Below are positions 11,586 through 23,971 of a DNA stretch of 46,013 nucleotides, in pieces. The position numbers and the translations under genes were made by a program. The stretch's first letter is position 1; each line of letters begins with the position of its first letter. Below the pieces are notes generated by a model. It did not search any database. It saw only the letters and a list, made by a program, of their open reading frames with translations, and was not told the origin of the DNA. Source of the stretch: an uncultured Myxococcales bacterium (GTDB lineage: Bacteria; Myxococcota_A; Bradymonadia; UBA7976; UBA1532); the NCBI GenBank assembly GCA_903847385.1, contig CAINDO010000529.1:1-46013 (forward strand). Reading direction: 5' to 3'.

Positions 11586-12701
11586 ATGGGGAAGATCCGC
11601 GACCTTCAGCGCGCGTTGGAACTGGCGCACTACGCAGCGCGAAATCGCGGTGCCCTGCACGTGGCGGTGCTCGGCGGGACGGTCACCGTGGCCGAACTGC
11701 AGCTCGACCTGCGGCTGCTCGGCGCGTACGGCATGCGCAGCGTCGTGGTGGGGCATTGGCAGGGCGGCGCGGCCCGGGACCTGGTCGCCCTCGCGCGCCG
11801 GCAGGGCTTTCCGCTGGAGCTCGTGGACGGCGACGACGAGAGCGCGTACGTGCTGCGTGCCGTGGTCCGGGCGCTGGACGCCGGGCGCGTGCCCATCGTG
11901 CTCGTCCCCGAGCGGGCCCGCGCCCAGGGGCGGCCGGCGGCGGAGTTGCTCGGTCGCGAGATCGCCGTCTCGCTCGGCGCGCGGCGACTTCTGCTGGTCA
12001 CCTCCGACGCACGGGCGATCCTCGGCGACGACGAACGGCCCCACCTGACCCGCGAAGAGGCCGAGGCTCGGGCCCGGGACGGTGACCCGGCCCACGAGGG
12101 CACGTGGAGGTTCATCCTGGGCCTGCTGGACGCGGGCATCTCGGGGGTGGTGGTGCTCGAGGGCGAGCCCGGCGTGGTCTTCGAGGAGCTCTTCACCCAC
12201 CAGGGGGCGGGTGTGCTCGTCGGCGGTCAGCTCTCCGAGGAGGTCCGCCGCGCGACGCTCGCCGATGCGGCCGACATCTCGCTCCTGCTGCGCGCCGAGA
12301 TGGAGCGTGGCGTGGTGCGGCCGTTCACCGAGGACCAGCTCCTGGCGACCATCGATCAGCACCTCGTCTACGCGATCGACGGGATCGTCGTCGGGACGGC
12401 CAGGCTGGCGCCCTATGGCGAGTGGGCCGAGCTGTCGCGCTTCGCCACCCTGCCCCGTCACCGTGGCCGCGGACGCGCCCGGCGCCTGGGCCTGGCGCTC
12501 ATCGACTGGGGCATCGAGGCCGGTTACTCCGACCTGTTCGCGCTCTCGATCGACGAGCGGATGTGGCGCTTCTTCGAGGGCCTCGGATTCACGGGCGTGC
12601 CCCGTGAGTCACTGCCCGAGGCGTGGCGGAAGGGCTACGACTTCACGCGGCCGAGCCGGGCGTTTCACCGCCGGCTCGCGGCCCCTGGCGCAGGGTCTTG
12701 A
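11586..12701 (+). CDS. argA: N-acetylglutamate synthase-like protein (amino-acid-kinase-like plus GNAT)
   Basis: A 371-residue protein with two parts. Residues 1 to about 220 resemble the amino-acid-kinase-like domain of ArgA (LHVAVLGGTVTVAELQLDLRLLGAYGMRSVVVG, read in two pieces). Residues about 235-360 form a GNAT acetyltransferase domain with the acetyl-CoA loop RHRGRGRARR and the LGF motif (FFEGLGFTGV). ArgA makes N-acetylglutamate, the first step of arginine synthesis. The kinase half is shorter than usual, so a different acetyltransferase role is possible. The ATG at 11586 is chosen because the sequence before it is the palindrome region. The 3' end overlaps lgt by 59 bases. Confidence 0.65.
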   Translation: MGKIRDLQRALELAHYAARNRGALHVAVLGGTVTVAELQLDLRLLGAYGMRSVVVGHWQGGAARDLVALARRQGFPLELVDGDDESAYVLRAVVRALDAGRVPIVLVPERARAQGRPAAELLGREIAVSLGARRLLLVTSDARAILGDDERPHLTREEAEARARDGDPAHEGTWRFILGLLDAGISGVVVLEGEPGVVFEELFTHQGAGVLVGGQLSEEVRRATLADAADISLLLRAEMERGVVRPFTEDQLLATIDQHLVYAIDGIVVGTARLAPYGEWAELSRFATLPRHRGRGRARRLGLALIDWGIEAGYSDLFALSIDERMWRFFEGLGFTGVPRESLPEAWRKGYDFTRPSRAFHRRLAAPGAGS

Positions 12702-13497
12702 TCAGGCCGAACAGGCCGACCAGCGCAAACGGCGCCGAGAGGTACTGGCCCATCGTGAAGGGCGACTGCTCGGCCGTCAGCGTCTGGAACTCTTTGTAGA
12801 ACTCGCTCACGCAGCGGCCGCCGAAGTAAAGGAACAGGAACGTGTAGGCGAAGAGGCCGCGACGGCGGTGTTCGCCGAGCTTGCGATCCATGGCGTACAG
12901 GACCCCGAGCACCACGAGCCCGATGGCGGCCTCATAGAGCTGGGCCGGGTGGCGCCAGGGGACCTGCGAGAAGTCCCCGGTCGCCAGGTTCGCCTTGGCA
13001 CGGTCCTCGATCGATCGCACGAACTTCACCGCGAACGGCGCCGACTCTGGATCGGTGATCCGGCCGACGATCTCGCTGTTCGTGAAGTTGGCGAGGCGGA
13101 CGAAGACCACCCCGATCGCCGCAGAAAACGAAAAGCGGTCCAGGACCTCGATGAACTGCATCTTGTACTTTCGGCTCCACCACAAGGTCGCGAGCAGCAG
13201 ACCGAGGGTGCCGCCGTGGCTGGCGAGGCCGCCCTCCCAGACCTTGAGGATCTCCAGCGGGTGACGCAGGTACTTCTCGGGCTCGTAGAACAGACAGTGC
13301 CCGAGCCGCGACCCGCCGATCGTGGCGATCACGCCGGCCATCAGGAAGGCCTCGGACTCTTCCTCGGTCTTGCCGGCGCGCAGCATCTGCCAGCGCCACG
13401 CCTGGAAGGCGATCATGAGCATGGCGGCGAACATCACGCCGTACCAGCGAATGGGCAGACCCGAGATGATCTCCGGTTCGAAGTTCCAGGTCAGCAT
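12643..13497 (-). CDS. lgt: prolipoprotein diacylglyceryl transferase Lgt
   Basis: A 284-residue inner-membrane enzyme that moves diacylglycerol from phosphatidylglycerol to the lipobox Cys of prolipoproteins. Several membrane helices are visible (GVMFAAMLMIAF, IGLVVLGVLYAM, LSAPFALVGLFGLI). The family motifs are GLPIRWYG, GSRLGHCLFYEP, GGLASHGG and VRLANFTNSEIVGR, the last holding the conserved Arg and Asn of the signature. The window encodes several lipoproteins it would serve (15591, 33880, 44264). It converges with and overlaps the acetyltransferase gene. Confidence 0.95.
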   Translation of the reverse strand: MLTWNFEPEIISGLPIRWYGVMFAAMLMIAFQAWRWQMLRAGKTEEESEAFLMAGVIATIGGSRLGHCLFYEPEKYLRHPLEILKVWEGGLASHGGTLGLLLATLWWSRKYKMQFIEVLDRFSFSAAIGVVFVRLANFTNSEIVGRITDPESAPFAVKFVRSIEDRAKANLATGDFSQVPWRHPAQLYEAAIGLVVLGVLYAMDRKLGEHRRRGLFAYTFLFLYFGGRCVSEFYKEFQTLTAEQSPFTMGQYLSAPFALVGLFGLIKTLRQGPRAGGETPGSAA

Positions 13498-13625
13498 GTT
13501 GGGGCTCCGGATGCGGTCGAAAGGGCGCGCAGGATGTCACAGGGCACGAAACGTGTCCCGCCGAAAACTGCGACGCCGCCGGCCGTTGTTCCCCTTGCGA
13601 CGGTCGGGTCGCGCAATTCTCCGCC

Positions 13626-14507
13626 TCAGGCGAACCAGAACCAGAGGGCGCCCACGAGCAGGACGCCGAGGCCGATCAGGGCCGGCAGCGGGAGCCGTGG
13701 CGAGGGGGGCGGTGGAATTTCGCCCAGCAATCGGGTCACGTGGGACAGCATGAACCCCGGCTGCGCCGCGCGCTCGGCGAGGTCGAGCAGGGCCTGGCAG
13801 TAGTGGGCCGTCGCCCGGTTGCGGGCCTTGCGCTCGGCGCGGGTGCCCTCGAAGACGAGGGCGCGCACCTCGGCGATGGCCGCGAGCTCGGTCAGCACGC
13901 CGCGGACGAGCGTCAGGGGGGCCAAATTGTCCGTCTCTTCGCGCCGGCCGATGACCGTGTCCATCACGTCCAGGCCGAGTTTCCACTCGGGTGCCTCGGC
14001 CCCCCGCGGCAGGATGAACAGCCGCAGGCCGCCCACGTAGCGCAGGCCGCCGTCCCCGATGATGCGCACGTAGGTCTCGAGGGTCTGCACGAAACCTTGC
14101 ATGAGCTTCGGCAGCTCCTCGGGGGGCGGGAAGTAGCCGCGGGCGTCCCCCGGGTCGTGCCCCACGCGGCGAGCGACGGAGACGATCATGCACGTCTCGA
14201 AGAACACCTGCTTGACCACCCGGCCGAGGTTGGTGCGCTCCAGGTACTTGTCCAGGCGGGCGATGCGGCCCTCGGCCCAGGCCTTGAACTCCTCGGGGGG
14301 GCGCTCCGCCGGGCGCGGCAGGGCCAGCACCAGCTGGTCGAAGATGCCGGGATGGGGCGACTCGACCTTGAGCATGGCCCCATGGCTGTGGATCACCCAC
14401 TCGGCGTTGGAGGACGCGCGCTCGCCGACCGCCTCGACGAGGCGTGGGCCTTTGGACTGAATCAGTTCGCGCACCCGGTTCAGGGCGACGCGCTCCTCGG
14501 CATTCAC
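13626..14507 (-). CDS. unknown protein with a C-terminal membrane anchor
   Basis: A 293-residue protein of no family that I recognise. The body is mostly helical and charged, with a conserved-looking segment around SPHPGIFDQLVLALPRP and VKQVFFETCMIVSVARRVG. The last 20 residues are hydrophobic (LPALIGLGVLLVGALWFWFA), consistent with a tail anchor in the inner membrane and the body in the cytoplasm. I prefer the GTG at 14507 (VNAEERVALNRV), because the upstream in-frame sequence is Arg/Gly-rich and covers the divergent promoter region. The metallophosphoesterase gene diverges 100 bases away. Confidence 0.6.
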   Translation of the reverse strand: MNAEERVALNRVRELIQSKGPRLVEAVGERASSNAEWVIHSHGAMLKVESPHPGIFDQLVLALPRPAERPPEEFKAWAEGRIARLDKYLERTNLGRVVKQVFFETCMIVSVARRVGHDPGDARGYFPPPEELPKLMQGFVQTLETYVRIIGDGGLRYVGGLRLFILPRGAEAPEWKLGLDVMDTVIGRREETDNLAPLTLVRGVLTELAAIAEVRALVFEGTRAERKARNRATAHYCQALLDLAERAAQPGFMLSHVTRLLGEIPPPPSPRLPLPALIGLGVLLVGALWFWFA

Positions 14508-14575
14508 GCGCTCGACCCTACCAAGCGCGCCTCGCCGATGCCAGACTGTGGCCCATGTGCACGCACAATCCCCCA

Positions 14576-14594
14576 CCCGACGCCGAGCGTCGGG
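14576..14594 (+). repeat. hairpin in the leader of the metallophosphoesterase gene
   Basis: CCCGACGC (14576-14583) and GCGTCGGG (14587-14594) are perfect arms around a 3-base loop, 13 bases before the ATG at 14608. In mRNA it would sit at the ribosome site; it could also be an operator. Confidence 0.35.
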
Positions 14595-14607
14595 CCCGGG
14601 CCGAACG

Positions 14608-15489
14608 ATGAAGCGACCCACCGATCCGGCCCTGGCGCGCGCGCTCGGCCGCAGCACGGTGATCTCACGACACTTCTACCGGGTGCGCAGCGCGCGCATC
14701 CCGGCGGGCCATCGGGTGCTGCGGCTCGCCCACCTCACGGACGTCCACGTCGGCCGGATGACGCCGGAGGCACGTCTCGAGGGCGCCATCGACGCGATCA
14801 ACGCGCTCGCGCCGGACGTGGTCTGCATGACCGGGGACTATGTCGCGCACAGCCTGCAGTACCTGCCTCGGTTGACCCACCATCTGGGCCGCCTCACGGC
14901 CCCGACCTTCGCGACGCTCGGCAATCACGACCACTGGCACGGAGCGCCGGCGGTGGCGCGAGCCCTGGAGCACGCCGGGGTCACGGTCCTCGTGAACCGG
15001 TCGGTGCGATTCGAGGCCGGCGGATCCGCGTGGCGCATCGTGGGCATCGACGACGCCGTGACCGGCCACCACGACGTCGATCGCGCCTGGTCGGAGCCGG
15101 GGGACGAGCCGTCGCTTGTCCTGAGCCACCTGGCTGAGCTGGCCAGCGTGGCCGACCGCCGCGGGGCCGCCCTGGTCCTCAGCGGGCACACCCATGGCGG
15201 GCAGATTCCGAACGGCGGCGTCGTCGAGCGGGTGATGCGCCGCATGGGGCATCGCTACATCCTCGGCTGGTACACCGTCGGCGAGACGCCGGTCTACGTG
15301 AACCGGGGCATCGGCGCGGCGGTGTTTCCCTGGCGCACGCAGCCGGCGAGCGCCGAGGTCGCGGGCATCGAGCTCGGGCCGGTCGGGGCGCCGGGGGCCG
15401 CCGTCGCATTCGGTGAGGGCGTCGAGGAACTCCGGTCCGTGGTGGCCTGGCCGGGGCCTCCCGGGACGTTCTCGGACGAAATTGCTTGA
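14608..15489 (+). CDS. calcineurin-like metallophosphoesterase (YkuE-like)
   Basis: A 293-residue binuclear-metal phosphoesterase. All family motifs are present in order: LTDVHVG (D-x-H), GDYVAH (GD), GNHDHW (GNHD), a His in LVLSHLAEL, and GHTHGGQ. The order and the ending (YVNRGIGAAVFPWR) resemble the YkuE/YaeI group, whose studied members act on UDP-diacylglucosamine or other lipid-linked phosphates; the substrate here is unknown. No signal peptide is seen with the chosen ATG at 14608. A GTG at 14548 would add 20 basic residues. A promoter for the next gene begins at its stop codon. Confidence 0.85.
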   Translation: MKRPTDPALARALGRSTVISRHFYRVRSARIPAGHRVLRLAHLTDVHVGRMTPEARLEGAIDAINALAPDVVCMTGDYVAHSLQYLPRLTHHLGRLTAPTFATLGNHDHWHGAPAVARALEHAGVTVLVNRSVRFEAGGSAWRIVGIDDAVTGHHDVDRAWSEPGDEPSLVLSHLAELASVADRRGAALVLSGHTHGGQIPNGGVVERVMRRMGHRYILGWYTVGETPVYVNRGIGAAVFPWRTQPASAEVAGIELGPVGAPGAAVAFGEGVEELRSVVAWPGPPGTFSDEIA

Positions 15490-15513
15490 CAGGTATGCCC
15501 TCCATCCTATGTA
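15486..15513 (+). promoter_or_regulatory. sigma70-like promoter of the small lipoprotein gene
   Basis: TTGACA (15486-15491), 16 bases, TATGTA (15508-15513). A perfect -35 and an AT-rich -10 in GC-rich DNA suggest strong constitutive expression. The -35 overlaps the stop codon of the preceding gene; the leader would be about 70 bases. Confidence 0.6.
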
Positions 15514-15590
15514 AAACCCCGCGTCGGCCCGTCGGCATTTGCGTTTCCGGGCCGCGGTTAACGTGACCTGAGCGTCCCAAGGAGAACGTC

Positions 15591-15776
15591 ATGCTGAAGC
15601 TGTCCGCCCTCGTCGCCGCCGCCCTCATCGCCCTCACCGCTTGTGGCGGCGCCCCCCAGGTCCCCGACGCCCCGGCCGTTCCGGCGGCCCCCGAGGCCCC
15701 GGCCGTGCCCGCGGCCCCCGAGGTCCCGGCCGTGCCCGCGGCCCCCGAGGCCCCCGCCGTTCCCAGCGTCCCCTGA
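15591..15776 (+). CDS. small Pro/Ala-repeat lipoprotein
   Basis: A 61-residue protein with a good ribosome site (AAGGAGAAC) and a lipoprotein signal peptide ending in the lipobox LTAC at Cys18. The mature peptide is almost only Pro, Ala, Val and Glu, with three copies of AAPEAPAVP-like 9-residue units (one with Val for Ala). It has no globular domain. It is likely an abundant envelope lipoprotein, perhaps a spacer or cell-wall contact, but the function is unknown. With its own promoter and a strong terminator it is a complete single-gene unit. Confidence 0.8.
   Translation: MLKLSALVAAALIALTACGGAPQVPDAPAVPAAPEAPAVPAAPEVPAVPAAPEAPAVPSVP
15684..15764 (+). repeat. three 27-base tandem repeats
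   Basis: Units at 15684-15710, 15711-15737 and 15738-15764 encode AAPEAPAVP, AAPEVPAVP and AAPEAPAVP. They differ by only a few bases, so copy number may vary between strains. Confidence 0.85.
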
Positions 15777-15818
15777 CGCTCGACGAGCCGGCCGACCCCC
15801 AAGGGTCCTTCGTCTCCG

Positions 15819-15854
15819 AAAGGCGGGTCTGCGCAAGCGGCCCGCCTTTTTTTT
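15819..15854 (+). terminator. rho-independent terminator after the small lipoprotein gene
   Basis: AAAGGCGGG (15819-15827) pairs with CCCGCCTTT (15841-15849) around a 13-base loop and runs into a T-tract to 15854. This is the clearest intrinsic terminator in the window and separates the lipoprotein gene from sucA. Confidence 0.9.
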
Positions 15855-15939
15855 CAGCATCGTCGGTGATCTTGCAGCGCCGACGACCGCGACCGAATCC
15901 GCGTCGCGGGTCCGAGCATCCTGGGAGGAGTCTTCGACC

Positions 15940-18762
<2,823 letters not shown>

Positions 18763-18778
18763 GCAGGGAGACTGACGA

Positions 18779-19984
18779 ATGTCCGTGGAGCTGAAAGTGC
18801 CCCCCGTCGGGGAGTCCATCACCGAGGTCGCCGTCGGCGAATGGCTCAAGGCCGAGGGCACGTTTGTGAACCTCGACGAGGCCGTCGTGGTCGTCGAGTC
18901 CGACAAGGTCAATCTCGAGGTGCCGGCCCCCGCGGCCGGCGTCCTCGTCCGCGTCCTCAAGAAGCGCGGAGAGATGGCCCGCATCGGCGAGGTCATCGGT
19001 GAGATCGAGCCCGGCGAAGCGCCGGTCGTGAAGCCCGCCGAGGCGCCCGCGGCCACGCCGGAGGTGGCGAAGACCGTCACCGACGCTCGTGTGATGCCCG
19101 CGGCCGCGCGGGTGCTCGGTCAGGCCGGCCTGGACGCCGCCGGCGTCACGGGCACGGGCCCCGGGGGTCGGATTCTCAAGGAAGACGCCGTCGCCGCCGT
19201 GGCCGCCGCGAAGGCGACCCCGGCGAAACCCGCCGCGGCGCCTGCGCCCGCCCCCACGCCCGCCGCTGCCACGTCCTGGGGCCCGCGCGACGAAGAGGTC
19301 GTCCCGATGACGCCGCTTCGGCAGACGGTCGCACGGCGCCTCGTCGAGGCGCAGTCCAACGCGGCGTTGCTGACCACCTTCAACGAGATCGACATGTCCG
19401 CGGTCATGGCGCTGCGCACCGACCACAAGGACGCCTACGAGGAGCGTTACGGGGTCAAGCTCGGCTTCATGAGCTTCTTCGTCAAGGCCACGGTCGACGC
19501 CCTGCGGCAGTTTCCGGCCATCAACGCCGAGATCCGCGACAACACCATCGTCTACCGGCACTACTTCGACATCGGCATCGCCGTCGGTGGCGGTAAGGGC
19601 CTGGTGGTCCCGATCCTGCGCAACGCCGAGCGCATGAGCTTCGCCGACGTCGAGAAGCAGATCGCCGAGCTCGGCCGCCGCGCCAAGGACAACAAGCTCA
19701 AGCTCGAGGAGCTGCAGGGCGGCACGTTCAGCATCACCAACGGCGGCATCTACGGCTCGCTGCTGTCGACGCCCATCGTGAACCCGCCGCAGTCGGGCAT
19801 CCTGGGCATGCACGCCATCCAGGACCGCCCCGTGGCCGTCAACGGTCAGGTGGTCATCCGACCCATGATGTACGTCGCCCTGACCTACGACCACCGCCTG
19901 GTGGACGGCCGCGAGGCGGTCGGGTTCCTCAAGCGGGTCAAGGCCTGCGTCGAGAACCCCGTCCGCATGCTGCTCGAGGTCTGA
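18779..19984 (+). CDS. sucB: dihydrolipoamide succinyltransferase, E2 of the 2-oxoglutarate dehydrogenase complex
   Basis: A 401-residue E2 core protein. One N-terminal lipoyl domain has Lys43 in ESDKVNLEV as the lipoate site. The peripheral subunit-binding domain follows at about 105-140 ([18 protein letters not shown]), then an Ala/Pro linker. The C-terminal acyltransferase domain has the catalytic HRLVDG (His372, Asp376). [12 protein letters not shown] in the lipoyl domain favours succinyl- over acetyl-transferase, as does the neighbour sucA. lpd starts 4 bases after its stop. Confidence 0.95.
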   Translation: MSVELKVPPVGESITEVAVGEWLKAEGTFVNLDEAVVVVESDKVNLEVPAPAAGVLVRVLKKRGEMARIGEVIGEIEPGEAPVVKPAEAPAATPEVAKTVTDARVMPAAARVLGQAGLDAAGVTGTGPGGRILKEDAVAAVAAAKATPAKPAAAPAPAPTPAAATSWGPRDEEVVPMTPLRQTVARRLVEAQSNAALLTTFNEIDMSAVMALRTDHKDAYEERYGVKLGFMSFFVKATVDALRQFPAINAEIRDNTIVYRHYFDIGIAVGGGKGLVVPILRNAERMSFADVEKQIAELGRRAKDNKLKLEELQGGTFSITNGGIYGSLLSTPIVNPPQSGILGMHAIQDRPVAVNGQVVIRPMMYVALTYDHRLVDGREAVGFLKRVKACVENPVRMLLEV

Positions 19985-19988
19985 GCCG

Positions 19989-21377
19989 ATGGACACGCAC
20001 ACCTTCGACCTCGTCGTCATCGGCGCCGGCCCCGGCGGCTACATCGCGGCCATTCGCGCGGCGCAGCTCGGCCTGAACGTGGCCTGCATCGAGAAGGAGG
20101 CCGCCCTCGGCGGCACCTGCCTGCGCGTCGGCTGCATCCCGAGCAAGGCCCTGCTGGAGTCCAGCGAGCGCTTCGCCGACGTCAAGCACGGCCTGGGTAC
20201 CCACGGCATCAAGGTCCAGGGCGTCGAGCTCGACCTGCCGGCCATGCTCAAGCGCAAGGACTCCATCGTTCGTCAGCTCACGAACGGCGTGGGCGGCCTG
20301 TTCAAGAAGAACGGCGTCACGCGCTACACCGGCACCGGGCGGCTGCTCGGCGGCGGTCGCGTGGCCGTGGACGGAACCCAGCCCGTCGAGCTGCAGGCCA
20401 AGCACATCCTGATCGCCACCGGCAGCCAGGTCGCCAGCCTGCCCGGCATCACCTTCGACGGGGACCGCATCGGCACCAGCACCGAGGCCCTCGCCTACCC
20501 GTCCGTTCCCGGTCACCTCGTGGTGATCGGCGCCGGCGTGATCGGACTGGAGCTCGGGTCCGTCTGGTCCCGGCTCGGCGCGAAGGTCACGGTGCTGGAG
20601 TACCTCGACCGCATCCTGCCCGGCACGGACACCGAGATCGCGACGCAGGCCCGCAAGTCCTTCGAGAAGCAGGGCCTCGTGTTCCAGCTCGGCGTGCGCG
20701 TCACGGGGGCCGAGGTCCAGGGCGACCAGGTCGTCGTCACGCGCGACGGCGGAGAGCCCATCACCTGCGACCGGGTGCTCGTCGCCGTCGGCCGCAAGCC
20801 CAACACCGAGGGCCTCGGCCTCGACGCCGTCGGCCTCGAGACGGACAAGCGCGGGCGCATCCCCGTAGACGCCCACTTCCAGACGAGCGTGCCCGGCCTC
20901 TACGCCATCGGGGACGTCATCGCCGGCCCCATGCTCGCCCACAAGGCCGAGGAAGAGGGCGTGGCCTGCGTCGAACGCATCGTCACCGGCTACGGCCACG
21001 TGAACTACGACACGATCCCGAACGTCGTCTACACGATGCCCGAGGTCGCCAGCGTCGGGCGCACGGAGGAAGAACTGCAGGCGGCGGGCATCCCGTATCG
21101 CAAGGGCAGCTTCCCCTTCATGGCCAACGGCCGCGCGAAGGCGCTCGCGATCACGGACGGCCAGGTGAAGATCCTGGCGCACGCAGAGACGGACCGTCTG
21201 CTCGGCGTTCACATCTTCGGGCCGTGGGCCGGCGAGCTGATCGCCGAGGCCGCGGCGGCGATGGAGTTCGGGGCGACGGCCGAGGACCTCGCCCGCACGT
21301 GCCACGCGCACCCCACGCTCTCCGAAGCCATCAAAGAGGCGGCCCTGGCCGTCGACGGCCGGACGCTCAACTACTGA
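19989..21377 (+). CDS. lpdA: dihydrolipoyl dehydrogenase (E3)
   Basis: A 462-residue FAD/NAD flavoprotein that reoxidises the dihydrolipoyl group of E2. The FAD site is VIGAGPGGYIAA, the redox disulfide Cys44/Cys49 lies in GGTCLRVGCIPSK, the NAD site is VIGAGVIGLELG, and the FAD-phosphate motif is GLYAIGDV. The C-terminal interface has the catalytic HAHPTLSE. It completes a full OGDH operon and may also serve other 2-oxoacid complexes encoded elsewhere. The 3' end overlaps the convergent TetR gene by 11 bases. Confidence 0.96.
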   Translation: MDTHTFDLVVIGAGPGGYIAAIRAAQLGLNVACIEKEAALGGTCLRVGCIPSKALLESSERFADVKHGLGTHGIKVQGVELDLPAMLKRKDSIVRQLTNGVGGLFKKNGVTRYTGTGRLLGGGRVAVDGTQPVELQAKHILIATGSQVASLPGITFDGDRIGTSTEALAYPSVPGHLVVIGAGVIGLELGSVWSRLGAKVTVLEYLDRILPGTDTEIATQARKSFEKQGLVFQLGVRVTGAEVQGDQVVVTRDGGEPITCDRVLVAVGRKPNTEGLGLDAVGLETDKRGRIPVDAHFQTSVPGLYAIGDVIAGPMLAHKAEEEGVACVERIVTGYGHVNYDTIPNVVYTMPEVASVGRTEEELQAAGIPYRKGSFPFMANGRAKALAITDGQVKILAHAETDRLLGVHIFGPWAGELIAEAAAAMEFGATAEDLARTCHAHPTLSEAIKEAALAVDGRTLNY

Positions 21378-21993
21378 CGCCGCTCGATGCCGGGTCGATG
21401 CCCAGGATGCGGTCGACGACGGCGACCATGGCATCCGCGTGCGTCTCGACGATCTCGGGCGCCGTGGGCGAGCGCCCGGTCAGGGCCTCGAAGAAGGCCG
21501 GGGCGGAGAACATCAGGTTCGCGCCGCCCATGGCGACGAACACCACGTGGAGCGGCGGCATGACCTCGGCTTGACCCGAGGGCAAGGACGCCGCGAAGAG
21601 CTGCGAGATGCCGGCGATGAGCGGTGACAAGTGCCGCTCCACCAGCCAGTCGAAGCGCGGGTTCCGGTGGGTGCCCTCGCGCAACACGATCTGCGCGATC
21701 TCCGGCCGCTCGGCGCATTGATGCACGAAGCGGCGCATCAGCGTCCGAAGCAGGTCGCGGGGGCTCTGACCCTCGCCCTCCAGCCGCATCTGGCCGAAGC
21801 GGCCCGTGACCTCGGCGAAGAGCAGGTCGACGGCCTCGCGCCAGAGGTTCTCCTTCGAGGCGAAGTGGTAGTGGATGAGGGGTTGCGTCACGCCGCACAG
21901 TCGGGCGATGCCGGACGTGCTCGTGCCCTCGAAGCCGTGCGCGGCGAACTCGTGGATCGCGTGGCGCAGAATCGTTTCGCGCGTCGGTGACAT
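21367..21993 (-). CDS. TetR-family transcriptional regulator
   Basis: A 208-residue repressor-type protein. The helix-turn-helix is near residues 25-45 (TSTSGIARLCGVTQPLIHYHF), followed by NLWREAVDLL at the end of the DNA-binding domain. The C-terminal helical domain (residues 60-208) should bind an effector. It diverges from the diiron-protein gene with only 73 bases between them and probably controls it and itself. The effector is unknown. The FadR-type operator at 3325 would suit a TetR protein, but no copy of that box lies in this intergenic region, so a link is not shown. Confidence 0.9.
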   Translation of the reverse strand: MSPTRETILRHAIHEFAAHGFEGTSTSGIARLCGVTQPLIHYHFASKENLWREAVDLLFAEVTGRFGQMRLEGEGQSPRDLLRTLMRRFVHQCAERPEIAQIVLREGTHRNPRFDWLVERHLSPLIAGISQLFAASLPSGQAEVMPPLHVVFVAMGGANLMFSAPAFFEALTGRSPTAPEIVETHADAMVAVVDRILGIDPASSGVSS

Positions 21994-22007
21994 GCTTCCT
22001 TATAGAC

Positions 22008-22030
22008 AACTCAGGAATGCGCTGATAGTT
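22008..22030. promoter_or_regulatory. imperfect inverted repeat between the TetR and diiron genes
   Basis: AACTCAG (22008-22014) and CTGATAGTT (22022-22030) are inverted arms, the right one with two extra bases, around 7 bases. They are centred in the 73-base divergent region, where an autoregulating TetR would bind. Confidence 0.25.
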
Positions 22031-22066
22031 CTGAAAGGCGTCCCCCGAACACCCAGGAGGTAGGCG

Positions 22067-23266
<1,200 letters not shown>

Positions 23267-23291
23267 GGTGAACGACGCCATTGCGTAATAG

Positions 23292-23366
23292 CGTCCCCAG
23301 CGGGATTTGAACCCGCGTTACCGGCTTGAAAGGCCGGCGTCCTGGGCCTGACTAGACGATGGGGAC
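23292..23366 (-). tRNA. tRNA-Glu (anticodon TTC)
   Basis: A 75-base cloverleaf on the minus strand. The acceptor GTCCCCA pairs with TGGGGAC, the anticodon stem CCGGC/GCCGG carries the loop CTTTCAA (anticodon TTC), and the T-arm is GCGGGTTCAAATCCCGC. The CCA is not encoded. It lies 20 bases after tRNA-Lys and is probably co-transcribed with it. Confidence 0.95.
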
Positions 23367-23386
23367 ACAGAGCGCAAAGGCGGTTG

Positions 23387-23459
23387 TGGGCCGTCTGGGA
23401 CTCGAACCCAGAACCAACGGATTAAAAGTCCGCTGCTCTAACCATTGAGCTAACAGCCC
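23387..23459 (-). tRNA. tRNA-Lys (anticodon TTT)
   Basis: A 73-base cloverleaf on the minus strand. The acceptor GGGCTGT pairs with ACGGCCC, the anticodon loop is CTTTTAA (anticodon TTT), and the T-arm is CTGGGTTCGAGTCCCAG. The CCA is not encoded. A consensus promoter lies just upstream. Confidence 0.95.
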
Positions 23460-23481
23460 ATGGCGACCACAAGTGCGCGGA

Positions 23482-23510
23482 CTGATAACCCGCCGCGAAT
23501 CGCGTGTCAA
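23482..23510 (-). promoter_or_regulatory. promoter of the tRNA-Lys/tRNA-Glu operon
   Basis: On the minus strand TTGACA (plus 23505-23510), 17 bases, TATCAG (plus 23482-23487). The expected transcript start is about 15 bases before tRNA-Lys. Confidence 0.65.
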
Positions 23511-23529
23511 GGGGACAATCGTCATTCCG

Positions 23530-23558
23530 TTGACACCGCTCCGGACGGGCCATAGAGT
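23530..23558 (+). promoter_or_regulatory. sigma70-like promoter of zapA
   Basis: TTGACA (23530-23535), 17 bases, TAGAGT (23553-23558). Transcription would start about 10 bases before the zapA ATG. It diverges from the tRNA promoter, with the two -35 boxes 19 bases apart. Confidence 0.6.
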
Positions 23559-23574
23559 CCGGGGGCTTGCCACC

Positions 23575-23892
23575 ATGACGCACGAACTCACCATCGCCGG
23601 TCAGCATCTCACGGTCCGTTCGTCCGCAGACGCGGCGTACGTCCGTTCGCTGGCCAGCCTGGTCGAGGAGCGCGTGCGTCGCGCCGAGCAGCAGGGCGCC
23701 ACCTCCGTCCACGCGTGGATGGTCGTCGCCCTGGGCCTGGCGGACGAGGCGAGTCGATTGCGCACGGAGCTGGGCTCGTTGCGGACCACCGTCGAAAGTG
23801 GCGCGGACGAGCTCCTCGGTCTCCTGGCGCAGGCGACCGCCCCGCTGGCCAGCGAGCGTGGCCGACCTTTGGCCGAGAACTGCGACGCTTGA
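23575..23892 (+). CDS. zapA: cell division protein ZapA-like
   Basis: A 105-residue protein with the ZapA layout: a small N-terminal beta part with ITIAG-like residues (ELTIAGQHLTVRS), the YVRSLASLVEERV helix, and a long C-terminal helix for tetramer formation (WMVVALGLADEASRLRTEL). ZapA crosslinks FtsZ filaments at midcell. The ATG at 23575 is favoured because the promoter lies just before it. The order zapA - non-coding region - rny is familiar from deltaproteobacteria and supports the call. Confidence 0.8.
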   Translation: MTHELTIAGQHLTVRSSADAAYVRSLASLVEERVRRAEQQGATSVHAWMVVALGLADEASRLRTELGSLRTTVESGADELLGLLAQATAPLASERGRPLAENCDA

Positions 23893-23896
23893 CCTG

Positions 23897-23916
23897 CGCG
23901 GCAGCTCGCTGCCGCG
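23897..23916 (+). terminator. hairpin right after zapA
   Basis: CGCGGCAGC (23897-23905) and GCTGCCGCG (23908-23916) are perfect 9-base arms, beginning 5 bases after the zapA stop. No T-run follows, so it is either a weak terminator or a 3'-end protecting hairpin. Confidence 0.5.
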
Positions 23917-23971
23917 TTGACCGATAGCGCGCCCCGATTGCAACAGGGCTGCGTGACTCCGAAACCCTCCA

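Noticed and set aside
22000..22066. Second copy of the TGAATGA palindrome by the TetR gene
   Set aside because: The region was read for it; only a different imperfect repeat (AACTCAG / CTGATAGTT) is present, so the TetR cannot be assigned to the 3325 operator from sequence.
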